Below, in pieces: positions 38,377 through 46,895 of a stretch of 64,000 bases of DNA. Location: assembly GCA_964561545.1 (NCBI GenBank), contig CAZLQF010000010.1, positions 19,726-83,725 of the forward strand. Reading direction: 5' to 3'. Position 1 is the stretch's first letter, and every line of letters begins with the position of its first letter. Made by a program: the position numbers and the translations under genes. The notes under the pieces were generated by a model that saw only the letters and a list, made by a program, of their open reading frames with translations, was not told where the DNA came from and did no database searches. Source of the DNA: CAZLQF01 sp964561545 (GTDB lineage: Bacteria; Bacteroidota; Bacteroidia; CAILMK01; CAYYUA01).

Positions 38377-38859
38377 TTAGGTGGGGATCATGCCTTGTTT
38401 TAAAAGATTTTTATGCCAGCTATCCCTGAAAGGTATTTTAAATTGGGATTGGTATTCTGAGAGATTTTGCACTAAGGGATTGAAAATCAAAGTATCATCT
38501 GTTATCTCCCCAGCCTCAACTTTTGTTCCCAATTCATCAAGTTTAATGAGGTTCAGTTTTCCATTGGCATCCTCATAGTTTACCATTTGCCGATCAAAAA
38601 AGTCGACCCCGATTCTTGTCTGCAGATCCTTCATAAAATTAACCGAAGCATCAACAGAACATCCCGATGCCTGAGCTTTTTGTTGATCCACCTTCAAAAC
38701 TACAAACGCGTTATGCAGGATTTCAAAACCTGCCTGAAGGTCTTGCCCATGGGCTTTCCACTGATCTATAAAAGGTTTTAATTCCTGTTCAAGGAATTGC
38801 ACATCATCATTGGTTAACTTTCTGTTGGCTTGATAAACCCATACTCTTATATGATCCAT
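38377..38859 (-). CDS. Conserved Bacteroidota protein often mislabelled ABC transporter ATPase
   Basis: A 160-residue soluble protein with no Walker A, Walker B or ABC signature. The pattern RVWVYQANRKLT, FIDQWKAHG and SGCSVDASVNFMKDL recalls a conserved Bacteroidota family that databases commonly name ABC transporter ATPase without support. The invariant-looking SGCSVDAS segment (Cys85 or so) may be functional. The role is unknown. It stands alone between speDE and the WD40 gene. Confidence 0.75.
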   Translation of the reverse strand: MDHIRVWVYQANRKLTNDDVQFLEQELKPFIDQWKAHGQDLQAGFEILHNAFVVLKVDQQKAQASGCSVDASVNFMKDLQTRIGVDFFDRQMVNYEDANGKLNLIKLDELGTKVEAGEITDDTLIFNPLVQNLSEYQSQFKIPFRDSWHKNLLKQGMIPT

Positions 38860-39008
38860 TATTGTATCTTTTAAAATTCACTAAGCTTAAACAAACTATT
38901 ATAACGTATAGTTTTAAGGAACTCTAAAGGAGTCAAATTAAAATTACCTATTAACAATATCAAGCGAGTTGATTAAACCTTTACCACTGAGGATGCCAAT
39001 TACTAAAC

Positions 39009-40016
39009 TTATTCATTGCCCTGAGGTCCTAAGTTGGTATCCCAAATCTTGGCACAATCATCGTTTTTGCTCCTAACCATCGATGAGCTGATGAACCTTT
39101 TTGAATTGGGTTTAAAGGCAACGTCCGAAAAGTACTCCCGATTATCAGGTTCATAAACCCTTATGTTTTTACCGCTTTCACGGTCCCAAATCCTGGCTGA
39201 ACCATCATTGGAGCCGGTGACAATGTATTTGCCATTGTAGTTAAAATCAGCTGATAGCACACGCCAGGTATGGCCTTTTAATTCCTGCTCTACAGTTTTA
39301 CTGCTGTAGGACCATACCAATGCTTTTTGATCACTTGAGGCTGATACAAAATAGTCCCCATTATTAGTAAAATCAACAGCATTTACAACGTCGCCATGTT
39401 GTTTAAGGGTTTGCTCAACCTCCCCATTAACAAAACTCATGAGTTTGATAGAACCGTCACCGCAACCTGCAATTAAATACCTGCCGGAAGGATGAAAATC
39501 AACAGATTTGGCAGATACGCCTTCGAATTCAAATTTACGAAGCCTCTTTCCATCTTCTTTGCGATTGAAAACCCTTATCACCCCATTTTTAGTAGCAGTA
39601 GCCACATACTTACCATCAGCAGCCACTCCAAAAGTTACATCATTAACCTTGGAACGGTGACCCGGTAGTTCTACCGTCATATCTCCGGTTTCAAGGTTAT
39701 AAATTTTTGCCAACAGGTCATTGCCCGATACTGCCAAAAATTTTGAATCAGGAGAAAAAGCAATACTAAAAACCCCTGTTTCTAAGGGCTTAAAATTCAT
39801 AAGCTTGTTATGGTTATTGGCATCCCAAACGATGACTCGACTCTTCCGGCCTCCTGTAGCAAATTTATTACCGTCTGGTGAATAGGCTACGCAGTTAACA
39901 TCTGCTTCATGGCCTTGCATTGATTTTAGCGGAGAAGTAATGGTTTCAACATCATCCTGTGCAAACAGGGTTGTACAAGCGAATAAGAGGCAAAAAAGCG
40001 CTGTAAGATCTTTCAT
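39009..40016 (-). CDS. Exported WD40-repeat protein
   Basis: A 335-residue protein with a signal peptide (about 1-19, ending LFAQ) followed by about seven WD40 blades. Recurring units include HEADVNCVAYSPDG, HRSKVNDVTFG and HTWRVLSADFNYNGKYIVTGS. It probably forms a single periplasmic or surface beta-propeller used for protein binding. No T9SS sorting domain or lipobox is present, so a periplasmic location is most likely. A clear Shine-Dalgarno-like AAGGAG lies just before the ATG, which is unusual here. Confidence 0.85.
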   Translation of the reverse strand: MKDLTALFCLLFACTTLFAQDDVETITSPLKSMQGHEADVNCVAYSPDGNKFATGGRKSRVIVWDANNHNKLMNFKPLETGVFSIAFSPDSKFLAVSGNDLLAKIYNLETGDMTVELPGHRSKVNDVTFGVAADGKYVATATKNGVIRVFNRKEDGKRLRKFEFEGVSAKSVDFHPSGRYLIAGCGDGSIKLMSFVNGEVEQTLKQHGDVVNAVDFTNNGDYFVSASSDQKALVWSYSSKTVEQELKGHTWRVLSADFNYNGKYIVTGSNDGSARIWDRESGKNIRVYEPDNREYFSDVAFKPNSKRFISSSMVRSKNDDCAKIWDTNLGPQGNE

Positions 40017-40125
40017 CTCCTTAATTTTTTTGATTTAAAAACCTGTTTCAATTCTATAAAAAATTGTTTGTATGTACCAATTTCTTTGAAAGCCCTACCC
40101 TCTAAAATTTGAATTGGCTTAATAT

Positions 40126-40701
40126 TTACTTGTAAAATCCCCAGCGATGAATGGCATCCAATGCAGGCTGCGGTACCAAATAGCGTACCGATTTATCCGC
40201 CTTAATGGAATTGCGGATGAAGCTGGATGAGATCTCAACCAAGGGTGCATTATCAAAGTAAGTCACATTGGCATGATCCTTAAATTGTTGCATGGGTTGG
40301 TTGGGCCTTGGATAAACGTAAATTTCATGCGCTTCCAATATTTCTTCATAATTCTTCCATTTGGGTAGCGTATCCACAGTGTCACTTCCCATTAACAATA
40401 CAAATTCATGGTTGGGATATTTTTCTTGCAAATGTAGCAAGGTATGAATGGTATAGGAGGGTTGCGTTAGTTTGAATTCAATATCAGAGGGCTTTAACCG
40501 GTCATCATCCTCTACCCCCAGCCTCACCAATTCCAATCGGTCGTACTCATTTAACAAATTGGAGCGTTTTTTAAATGGACTTTGTGGCGATATCATATAC
40601 CAAACATTTTGGAGTTCGCTATATTCCACAAAATAGCTTCCAATGATCAAATGCCCCACATGAATGGGATTGAATGAGCCGAAAAACAAGCCTATTTTCA
40701 T
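40126..40701 (-). CDS. nadD: Nicotinate-nucleotide adenylyltransferase
   Basis: NadD adenylates nicotinate mononucleotide to deamido-NAD. The nucleotidyltransferase motif GLFFGSFNPIHVGHL opens the protein, the second substrate motif is SPQSPFKKR, and the C-terminal ISSSFIRNSI is the expected phosphate-binding segment. Length is 191 residues. The ATG overlaps the gmk stop by four bases, which ties it to the yicC-gmk-nadD operon. Confidence 0.94.
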   Translation of the reverse strand: MKIGLFFGSFNPIHVGHLIIGSYFVEYSELQNVWYMISPQSPFKKRSNLLNEYDRLELVRLGVEDDDRLKPSDIEFKLTQPSYTIHTLLHLQEKYPNHEFVLLMGSDTVDTLPKWKNYEEILEAHEIYVYPRPNQPMQQFKDHANVTYFDNAPLVEISSSFIRNSIKADKSVRYLVPQPALDAIHRWGFYK

Positions 40702-41264
40702 GAATTGATAAAGAATTTAACATGGGTTTTGGCCAAGGAAAAGGTTTCATTTAAATCCTCGTTCATAAGTACTTCATCAAATTCCTCGGCAAATTTTATC
40801 TCTTGTTCTGCCCTCTTCAACCTGGTTTTGATGCCTTCATTGTTTTCGGTATGCCGTTTTTTTAACCTTGCTTCCAGGTTTTCCATAGAGCAGGGATGAA
40901 TAAATATAGAAAGGGTAGTGCCTTCGAAATGCTTTTTAATGTTGACCGCTCCTTTTACATCAATGTCCAAAACCGGTATTTGATTTTGCCCCCAAAGCCT
41001 CTCAAGCTCTGTTCTTAAAGTCCCGTAATACAAGCCATGATAAACTTCCTCGTATTCCAAAAATTCGCCAGCCTGGATTTTTTCCCTAAAATCGGCTGGC
41101 TTAAGAAAATAATAATCCAACCCCTCTTGTTCCTTACCTCGAACCTCCCTTGTAGTGGCAGAGACTGAAAATGCCAGTTCAGTAAAATGATCGATTAAAT
41201 GGTGGACAACAGTAGTTTTGCCTGAGCCAGAGGGACCTGAGACAATGATCAGTTTACCGGACAT
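40698..41264 (-). CDS. gmk: Guanylate kinase
   Basis: Gmk phosphorylates GMP to GDP. It has the P-loop GPSGSGKTT at residues 9-17, the GMP-binding segment SATTREVRGKEQEGLDYYF, and the lid region LEARLKKRHTENNEG. Length 188 is typical. It starts three bases after yicC and overlaps nadD by four bases, an order common in Bacteroidota. Confidence 0.96.
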   Translation of the reverse strand: MSGKLIIVSGPSGSGKTTVVHHLIDHFTELAFSVSATTREVRGKEQEGLDYYFLKPADFREKIQAGEFLEYEEVYHGLYYGTLRTELERLWGQNQIPVLDIDVKGAVNIKKHFEGTTLSIFIHPCSMENLEARLKKRHTENNEGIKTRLKRAEQEIKFAEEFDEVLMNEDLNETFSLAKTHVKFFINS

Positions 41265-41267
41265 GGA

Positions 41268-42140
41268 CTATAATATATTTTGGACTTGTTCTTTAATTTT
41301 TTCCAGTTCATTTTTAAGCGTTACAACCGTTTCCTGAATATTGTAATCGTTGGCTTTGGCCCCGATTGTATTGATCTCACGGCCCATTTCCTGTGATATG
41401 AAGTTTAATTTCTTACCACCGCTTTCCTCATCCATGGTATCCCTGAAATGCTTACAATGGTTTTGGAGGCGCACCAATTCTTCAGTTATGTCCATTTTTT
41501 CCGCATAATACATAACTTCCTGTTCGTAACGATTCTGGTCAATTTCTACACTTCCTTCTAATTCCTGAAGTCGGTCCTTTAATTTTTGACGAACATATTC
41601 AATCCGTTCATCTTTTTTGGCTTCAATTTCTTTGGTTTTGGCTTGGATGGTTTCCAAATAATTCAAGAAATTTTGCTTAAGGTCGTGGCCTTCCTTCTTT
41701 CTAAATTCATCTACTTGCTGGACAGCAACTTCGGTAACTTCAAGGATTTTACGCCATTCATCTTCAATGTCCTCATCTTCCGGTGTTTCAAAAATCTCAG
41801 GCAGGTTCAACAATGTATTCAATAAATTGCTTTTATCGAGGTTTAAGTCGGTAGCAACTTGATCAAGTTCCTGGTGATAAAGTTTGATCAGGTCTTTATT
41901 AATGTTCTTTTTAAGCTTGGTAGGGTCGGTAAAGGTAACCTCCAGGGTTAAAAAAGCTTTACCGCGGGTTAATTGTTTATTAAGAAAATTTCGCAATTCA
42001 ATTTCCCGGTCATAAAAGGATTGAGGCATCCGAATATTCAAATCAAAATTCTTGCTATTCAAGGTTTTGATGGTCACATTAGCGCTGATTTTATTCGTCT
42101 CACCTTTGGCCTGCCCGTAACCTGTCATCGATCGAATCAT
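41268..42140 (-). CDS. yicC: YicC-family endoribonuclease
   Basis: A 290-residue YicC/YloC protein. The N-terminal signature is MIRSMTGYGQAKGE, and the C-terminal DUF1732 part has YEQEVMYYAEKMDITEEL and QEMGREINTIGAKA. Recent work describes family members as RNA endonucleases. It is the first gene of the yicC-gmk-nadD operon; the gap to gmk is three bases. Confidence 0.93.
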   Translation of the reverse strand: MIRSMTGYGQAKGETNKISANVTIKTLNSKNFDLNIRMPQSFYDREIELRNFLNKQLTRGKAFLTLEVTFTDPTKLKKNINKDLIKLYHQELDQVATDLNLDKSNLLNTLLNLPEIFETPEDEDIEDEWRKILEVTEVAVQQVDEFRKKEGHDLKQNFLNYLETIQAKTKEIEAKKDERIEYVRQKLKDRLQELEGSVEIDQNRYEQEVMYYAEKMDITEELVRLQNHCKHFRDTMDEESGGKKLNFISQEMGREINTIGAKANDYNIQETVVTLKNELEKIKEQVQNIL

Positions 42141-42350
42141 AAAAGCTTGATTTAATGCGCAAAAATAGGAAATTCAGGGAGGTTTGGTTAATTCTTGATT
42201 GGTAAAACCAGAATGGGGATCAGAAGTTGAGTGCCATGTTTCGGTTGGCCCTTTTTTGGTGCTTCCTGGCTTATAATTGTCCTAAGTTTAAGGTTCAAAG
42301 ATGCTAAGGCCTTGTTTTGGCTTTATTACCAATAGCTAAAAGCCAACATT

Positions 42351-43502
42351 TTACCGTATTTCCTTTGAAAGTTTAATCCGGAAAGTCGTTCCTTGGTTGG
42401 GTTCAGAAGATTTGACGAAAATCTGGCCTTTATGGTAATGCTCGATGATACGCTTGGTTAAGGAAAGCCCCAAACCCCAACCTCTTTTGCGTGTGCTGTA
42501 GCCAGGATTGAAGACTGTTTTAAAATCAGACCGGTTAATGCCCTTCCCAGTATCCGTAACATCTACGCAAACCCCTTTATCTCTTTCTTCAATGTAAAAA
42601 GAGATCGTTCCTTCATGGTCCGTGGCATCAATAGCATTTTTTATTAGGTTTTCAATAACCCAGGTAAACAGGGAAACGTTCAAGGGAACCTGGACCTGCC
42701 TATTCGAATTTTCATCAATTTCTATGTTCACTTTATTGGAGAAACGGCTTCTCAAATATTCAACTGTATTGCAGATCTCATCATACAGATTACGAACCTC
42801 AAGGTTCGGCATGGAGCCTATTTTGGAAAACCGGTTGGTAACCACCTGTAAGCGGTCCACATCTTTTTCCAATTCATTAAGGATCTGTTCATTCAGTTGC
42901 CCCTTGGAAGTTTTTAAATATTGGATCCATCCCATCAAGGAAGAAAGCGGTGTACCCAGTTGATGGGCTGTTTCTTTAGCAAGCCCTACCCAAACACGGT
43001 TTTGCTCATATTTACGTGATGCAGAAAATGCAAAATAGGCCACTCCAAAAAACAATGCTATAACCAGCAACTGAATGTAGGGAAAATACCTTAATTGGCG
43101 CACCAGAATTGAATCCTTGTAATAAATGTAATTAAAATTGCCTTCGCTTACTTTGAGCCTGATGGGATCACGCGTTGCTTTAATCTCTTTGAGCGCTTCC
43201 CGGAGGTCTGTGCGTGTGGTATCAAAATTCCGGTAAGAAAGTATTTTGCCCTTTTCATTGACCAAAATCACCGGAACAGTTTTGTTTTGACGGATGAAAT
43301 TGACCAGGAATGTTAAATCCCCTGATCCTTGATTGGTATTCAATTGACGGTAGGCATCAGCCCAAAGTTTGACCTTTCGCTCTTCCTCTTCCATAAGTTT
43401 ATCCACCAAATAATTGGTGTAGAGTAAAGAGGCAACACTTATCAACAGCGCAAACAAAAGCAGTGCCCCTTTCCACAACCTTTTTCTTTTATAGCCAAAC
43501 AT
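42351..43502 (-). CDS. Membrane sensor histidine kinase
   Basis: A 383-residue kinase with membrane helices at about 12-32 and 139-160 that enclose a small periplasmic sensor domain. The phospho-acceptor is His180 in KETAHQLGTPLSSL. The ATPase domain has the N-box IENLIKNAIDA, the G1 box DTGKGI and the G2 box WGLGLSL. No response regulator is adjacent, so the partner is unknown. Confidence 0.9.
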   Translation of the reverse strand: MFGYKRKRLWKGALLLFALLISVASLLYTNYLVDKLMEEEERKVKLWADAYRQLNTNQGSGDLTFLVNFIRQNKTVPVILVNEKGKILSYRNFDTTRTDLREALKEIKATRDPIRLKVSEGNFNYIYYKDSILVRQLRYFPYIQLLVIALFFGVAYFAFSASRKYEQNRVWVGLAKETAHQLGTPLSSLMGWIQYLKTSKGQLNEQILNELEKDVDRLQVVTNRFSKIGSMPNLEVRNLYDEICNTVEYLRSRFSNKVNIEIDENSNRQVQVPLNVSLFTWVIENLIKNAIDATDHEGTISFYIEERDKGVCVDVTDTGKGINRSDFKTVFNPGYSTRKRGWGLGLSLTKRIIEHYHKGQIFVKSSEPNQGTTFRIKLSKEIR

Positions 43503-43700
43503 ACTTGATCCCTCGCTTTAAAACCCGCTTAATACCGGGTTACTTAAATTGTTAATCCGTTACCTAACAATGATTATCTTATACATTCGAATTTCAAAAT
43601 TTGAAACCAACAAAAAGCAACTGAAGCATTTTAACAACTTCGCTCATTAGGAGGCATTTTTCATTAGCTGTTGCAATTTTGAGGATTTAAGATTCGAGTT

Positions 43701-46190
43701 TTAATCATCCCACTCAAGCTCATATTCATCGCCCTTATTCTTATTTTCTTTATCTTTTTTGATTGCTTCCTTTAATTCTTCTCCTTCTGTTTGAAAATCA
43801 GTTTGGAGCTTATCTGCTACCGCTTTTCGGTCGTATTTTATTTGAGGATCTGCCGCATCCCCTACCATGTGTACAAATAGGTTCATGTTGCCATCCTCTT
43901 CATGGACCACTTTCCCATATTCAGTTTGGTAATCCTCTTGTTTGCCGAAAAGGATGTCGGAAATGTTAACCTGGAACCGGTAATCGATTTGGTCATTGAA
44001 AGTATGCGTGCCCATCATGCGCATGTCAAACTTATCCGAACGGATTTCCATCTGAGGTATATTGACCACACGGTTGTTGATGCGAATATTGTTGGCCAGT
44101 TTTTGAAATTTCAGGTGTTTCAGTTTATCAATTTTAATAAACCCAGCCAGCTTGGTAATAGGGGTAAAATTAACCAACTCACCTTGATCAATACTTAAAT
44201 CAGCGTTGACCCTCAGGCTATCATTTAGGGCATTCAAATGCTCATCCCAATGAGCTGAGAGATCGATGTCTGCATTCATGGTGCCTTTGATTTGTTGATC
44301 TGTAATAAAATTCTGGCCAAAATTGTAAAACTCGTGAAATAACTGTTGAATGTTGATTTCCTCGCAATTGGCCTTCAAATTGGCTTCCAGATTGCCGTTA
44401 TCTCTATTGGCAAAAGACCCATTCAATCGAACCTTGCCATTCATGGATTCAAAATCCAAACCTGATATATCCACTTTTTGATGGTGGTAATTCAGCGCAC
44501 CTTCTACGTTTTGAGCCGAGAAGCGGTAATAATTAACATTGTTCGCTTCAATTTTTAAATCCATGTTCAAATAGTCCGGCAAGGCAAAAGTTACCACGCT
44601 GTCTTGCTGCTCTTGGTTGTATTCTGTTTTGATCAACGGTTCAATATCAATTTTATCGCTTTTAAGGTCTGCTTTTACTTGTAATTGTTCATCCGGTAAA
44701 AAAATGAAAGAAGAGAGGTTGTCAACCCTGCCTGAAAGGTCAAAATCACTTTGGGCCACATAGCCTTCAAAATGTTTGATCAACAAATCATCCCCGTTGA
44801 ACCTAAAATCTCCATTTAATTGCTTGTAAGGAAGTTGTGCCTTTTTCGGTATAATGTTAACATCTTTTAAATTGAAATTGCCTTTGAAATTGGCTTTGTG
44901 AATGGTTTCAACCTGTTTGAGGTCATCAATTCTTCCTGCAAATGAACCATCCAGGATGATATCTCCATTAACTTCCCCAAACCTGGAAAGCTGCAAGAAG
45001 TCGTTTACATCTTTTAGATTAACATTGGTTTTGAGATCCAAATTCAAATAAGGATTCTTAAAGTTGTTAATGGACATGGAGCCCAAAACTTCGCGGCTAT
45101 TCAACTTGGCCTCAAAATCCTCAACTTTTAAGAAACTGGTCACCAAATCTTTTTTATTGCCATTGGTGAAGCGACCCTGGAAATTTACACTGGTCAGTTT
45201 TTGGTCCACATCTGTTCTTTCTATGGTGCCATCCTCTATGCCAAAGTCTACATTGATGCGGGGATTGTGAATGGGACTCATTTTGCCGGTAATCGCTGCC
45301 TCAAATTGGATTTGCCCTTTGCCCTGGTATTGATCAAACTTATTTCGGGCCTCCCTTGGCAGCAACGCCAAAAGCGTAGAGAGCCGGTTTTTTTTGCCAT
45401 TTACATGGACGTTAAGTTCATAACCTTTTGCTTGATTGGTTAGCTCCCCTTCCAGGTTAAAATCCGCACCAGCTATTCTCAAGTTGCCTTCCTTCACTTC
45501 ATATAGTTCGTTTTTACCATCAACTTGCAAAGTTGTTTGGAGGTTGACTTTCTTTTGCTCAATGTAGTTCACATTTTCGATCTTAAACTGCTCTACCAGC
45601 GATTTCAAATCCGCTTTTAGTTTAAAGTCCTGATCCTTGAATTGGCCTTGAAGGTTGACCGCATCAAAAAAACCTTTGAAGGCTATTTCTTTGATTTGGT
45701 TTTTATAAAGAAAGGAAGTTTGTGTAATTCGGATTTGCTGAACGTCAAAATTAAAATTGGATTCCCTACCTGGATCTTGTCCCTTATCCATGCTGAAAAT
45801 TTGGTAATTCTTGTTACCATTTTCGTCAACCCTTAAATTCAATGCACCATTATCAAGCAAGACCTTTTCAACCACATACCGCCCCTGCAAAAACTCATAA
45901 AAATCCAGGGAAACATACACCTGCTTAAAAGCAGCCAGTTTTTCCTGATCACCAAAGTTTTCTTTTTTCAAGACCGCCTCATCCAAATTAACCGCTACAC
46001 TTGGAAAATTTTGAAAGGGAGCAATGCTCATATCATTGACTTTAACCTGCCCCAGTAGGTGCTGATTTAGCTGATGGATCAAGGTTCCTTTGATTTCATC
46101 CTCATAGGTAAGGATGAACAAATAACTACTGGATGCCAATAGCAATGCTATAATCAGGAGATATAGAAATGATTGTTTTAACCAACCCAT
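43701..46190 (-). CDS. AsmA-family envelope protein
   Basis: An 829-residue protein with one N-terminal membrane anchor (about 7-29) and a long periplasmic beta-rich body. The C-terminal AsmA-like segment (DLSIDQGELVNFTPITKLAGF, then MGTHTFNDQIDYRF) is typical. AsmA-like proteins are thought to form lipid-conducting bridges between the membranes. The charged tail KDKENKNKGDEYELEWDD ends the protein. The gene is transcribed alone, divergent from tRNA-Val. Confidence 0.87.
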   Translation of the reverse strand: MGWLKQSFLYLLIIALLLASSSYLFILTYEDEIKGTLIHQLNQHLLGQVKVNDMSIAPFQNFPSVAVNLDEAVLKKENFGDQEKLAAFKQVYVSLDFYEFLQGRYVVEKVLLDNGALNLRVDENGNKNYQIFSMDKGQDPGRESNFNFDVQQIRITQTSFLYKNQIKEIAFKGFFDAVNLQGQFKDQDFKLKADLKSLVEQFKIENVNYIEQKKVNLQTTLQVDGKNELYEVKEGNLRIAGADFNLEGELTNQAKGYELNVHVNGKKNRLSTLLALLPREARNKFDQYQGKGQIQFEAAITGKMSPIHNPRINVDFGIEDGTIERTDVDQKLTSVNFQGRFTNGNKKDLVTSFLKVEDFEAKLNSREVLGSMSINNFKNPYLNLDLKTNVNLKDVNDFLQLSRFGEVNGDIILDGSFAGRIDDLKQVETIHKANFKGNFNLKDVNIIPKKAQLPYKQLNGDFRFNGDDLLIKHFEGYVAQSDFDLSGRVDNLSSFIFLPDEQLQVKADLKSDKIDIEPLIKTEYNQEQQDSVVTFALPDYLNMDLKIEANNVNYYRFSAQNVEGALNYHHQKVDISGLDFESMNGKVRLNGSFANRDNGNLEANLKANCEEINIQQLFHEFYNFGQNFITDQQIKGTMNADIDLSAHWDEHLNALNDSLRVNADLSIDQGELVNFTPITKLAGFIKIDKLKHLKFQKLANNIRINNRVVNIPQMEIRSDKFDMRMMGTHTFNDQIDYRFQVNISDILFGKQEDYQTEYGKVVHEEDGNMNLFVHMVGDAADPQIKYDRKAVADKLQTDFQTEGEELKEAIKKDKENKNKGDEYELEWDD

Positions 46191-46286
46191 AGCTTAAAAC
46201 AAAAATACAACAAATTCTTGCAATGGCTCACGGTTAAAAACGCCTGATGAAGGGCAAATATTGGAATAAAAAAATCTTCCAGATAT

Positions 46287-46319
46287 TTGTTCTAAGCATT
46301 GAAATAATTTTTAATTTTG
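46287..46319 (+). promoter_or_regulatory. Promoter of tRNA-Val
   Basis: TTG at 46287-46289 and TAATTTTG at 46312-46319 are separated by 22 bases, in agreement with the Bacteroidota -33/-7 consensus. The -7 element ends 20 bases before the tRNA. Confidence 0.6.
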
Positions 46320-46339
46320 CACTCGCTTTGCAGGAAAAT

Positions 46340-46414
46340 GGGCACTTAGCTCAGTTGGTTCAGAGCGTCTGCCTTACAAGCAGAAGGTCGATGGTTCGAA
46401 TCCATCAGTGCCCA
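46340..46414 (+). tRNA. tRNA-Val (TAC)
   Basis: A 75-base tRNA. The acceptor stem GGGCACT pairs with AGTGCCC, the anticodon loop CTTACAA carries TAC, and the T arm is GATGG-TTCGAAT-CCATC. CCA is not encoded. A hairpin terminator follows at 46436. Confidence 0.97.
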
Positions 46415-46435
46415 CCGATACAAAAAAGGGTTTTG

Positions 46436-46466
46436 TCCGCCTCCGGCGGATAAGTCCTTTTTTTAT
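46436..46466 (+). terminator. Intrinsic terminator of tRNA-Val
   Basis: A short GC-rich hairpin (TCCGCC-TCC-GGCGGA, about 46436-46450) followed within seven bases by a T-rich tract. Confidence 0.7.
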
Positions 46467-46469
46467 TTG

Positions 46470-46895
46470 CAGCAAACTACCCTCAATTCAGTTTATTAAA
46501 TTCTTATTTAAACCCTTACCGGAAACACCTTCTTACCTCGTTTTCAATAATTAACAATTAAATGGCAGTTCGTGGGAACCCCTCTTCGTCCGAGTCTTTA
46601 ACTCGGACCAACCACAAACCATAAGTGTTTAAGCGTCTCTTCATCGAAAAACTGAAGCAAACCTGATTTTTCGCGCAAGCGGTTACATTGGTTTACCTCG
46701 AAAAATCGGAAATTAGGTAACAAAAACTCAGCAAAAGAAATGCTCGCCTAAATTCAAAGCTAAGGTTGTACATGAAGCATACCGAAATGCTTTAAACGAT
46801 AAAGCCTTACTTGGATTTAGCTGGTTTAGCTAAAGCCTTTTTTATGTACATAGCTCTTTTGCTTTTGAACAGGTTTGAATTCATTAGGGCCCTTT
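46470..46895 (+). ncRNA. Hairpin-rich intergenic stretch, candidate structured RNA
   Basis: No coding frame was found in these 426 bases. They hold a perfect 8-bp hairpin (46588-46608), three related segments CGAAAAA / GATTTTTCG / CGAAAAATC (46645, 46665, 46699) in which the middle can pair with either side, a 6-bp hairpin AAGCAT/ATGCTT (46775-46792), and a hairpin TTTAGCT/AGCTAAA followed by six T (46816-46843). The last looks like a plus-strand terminator although no gene precedes it. A dispersed REP-like palindrome or a small RNA are the main alternatives. Confidence 0.35.

Noticed and set aside
38377..38859. ABC transporter ATPase
   Set aside because: No Walker A, Walker B or signature motif is present despite the common database name.
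46588..46608. Terminator of pyc
   Set aside because: The perfect hairpin is about 290 bases past the pyc stop and is not followed by a T run on the minus strand.
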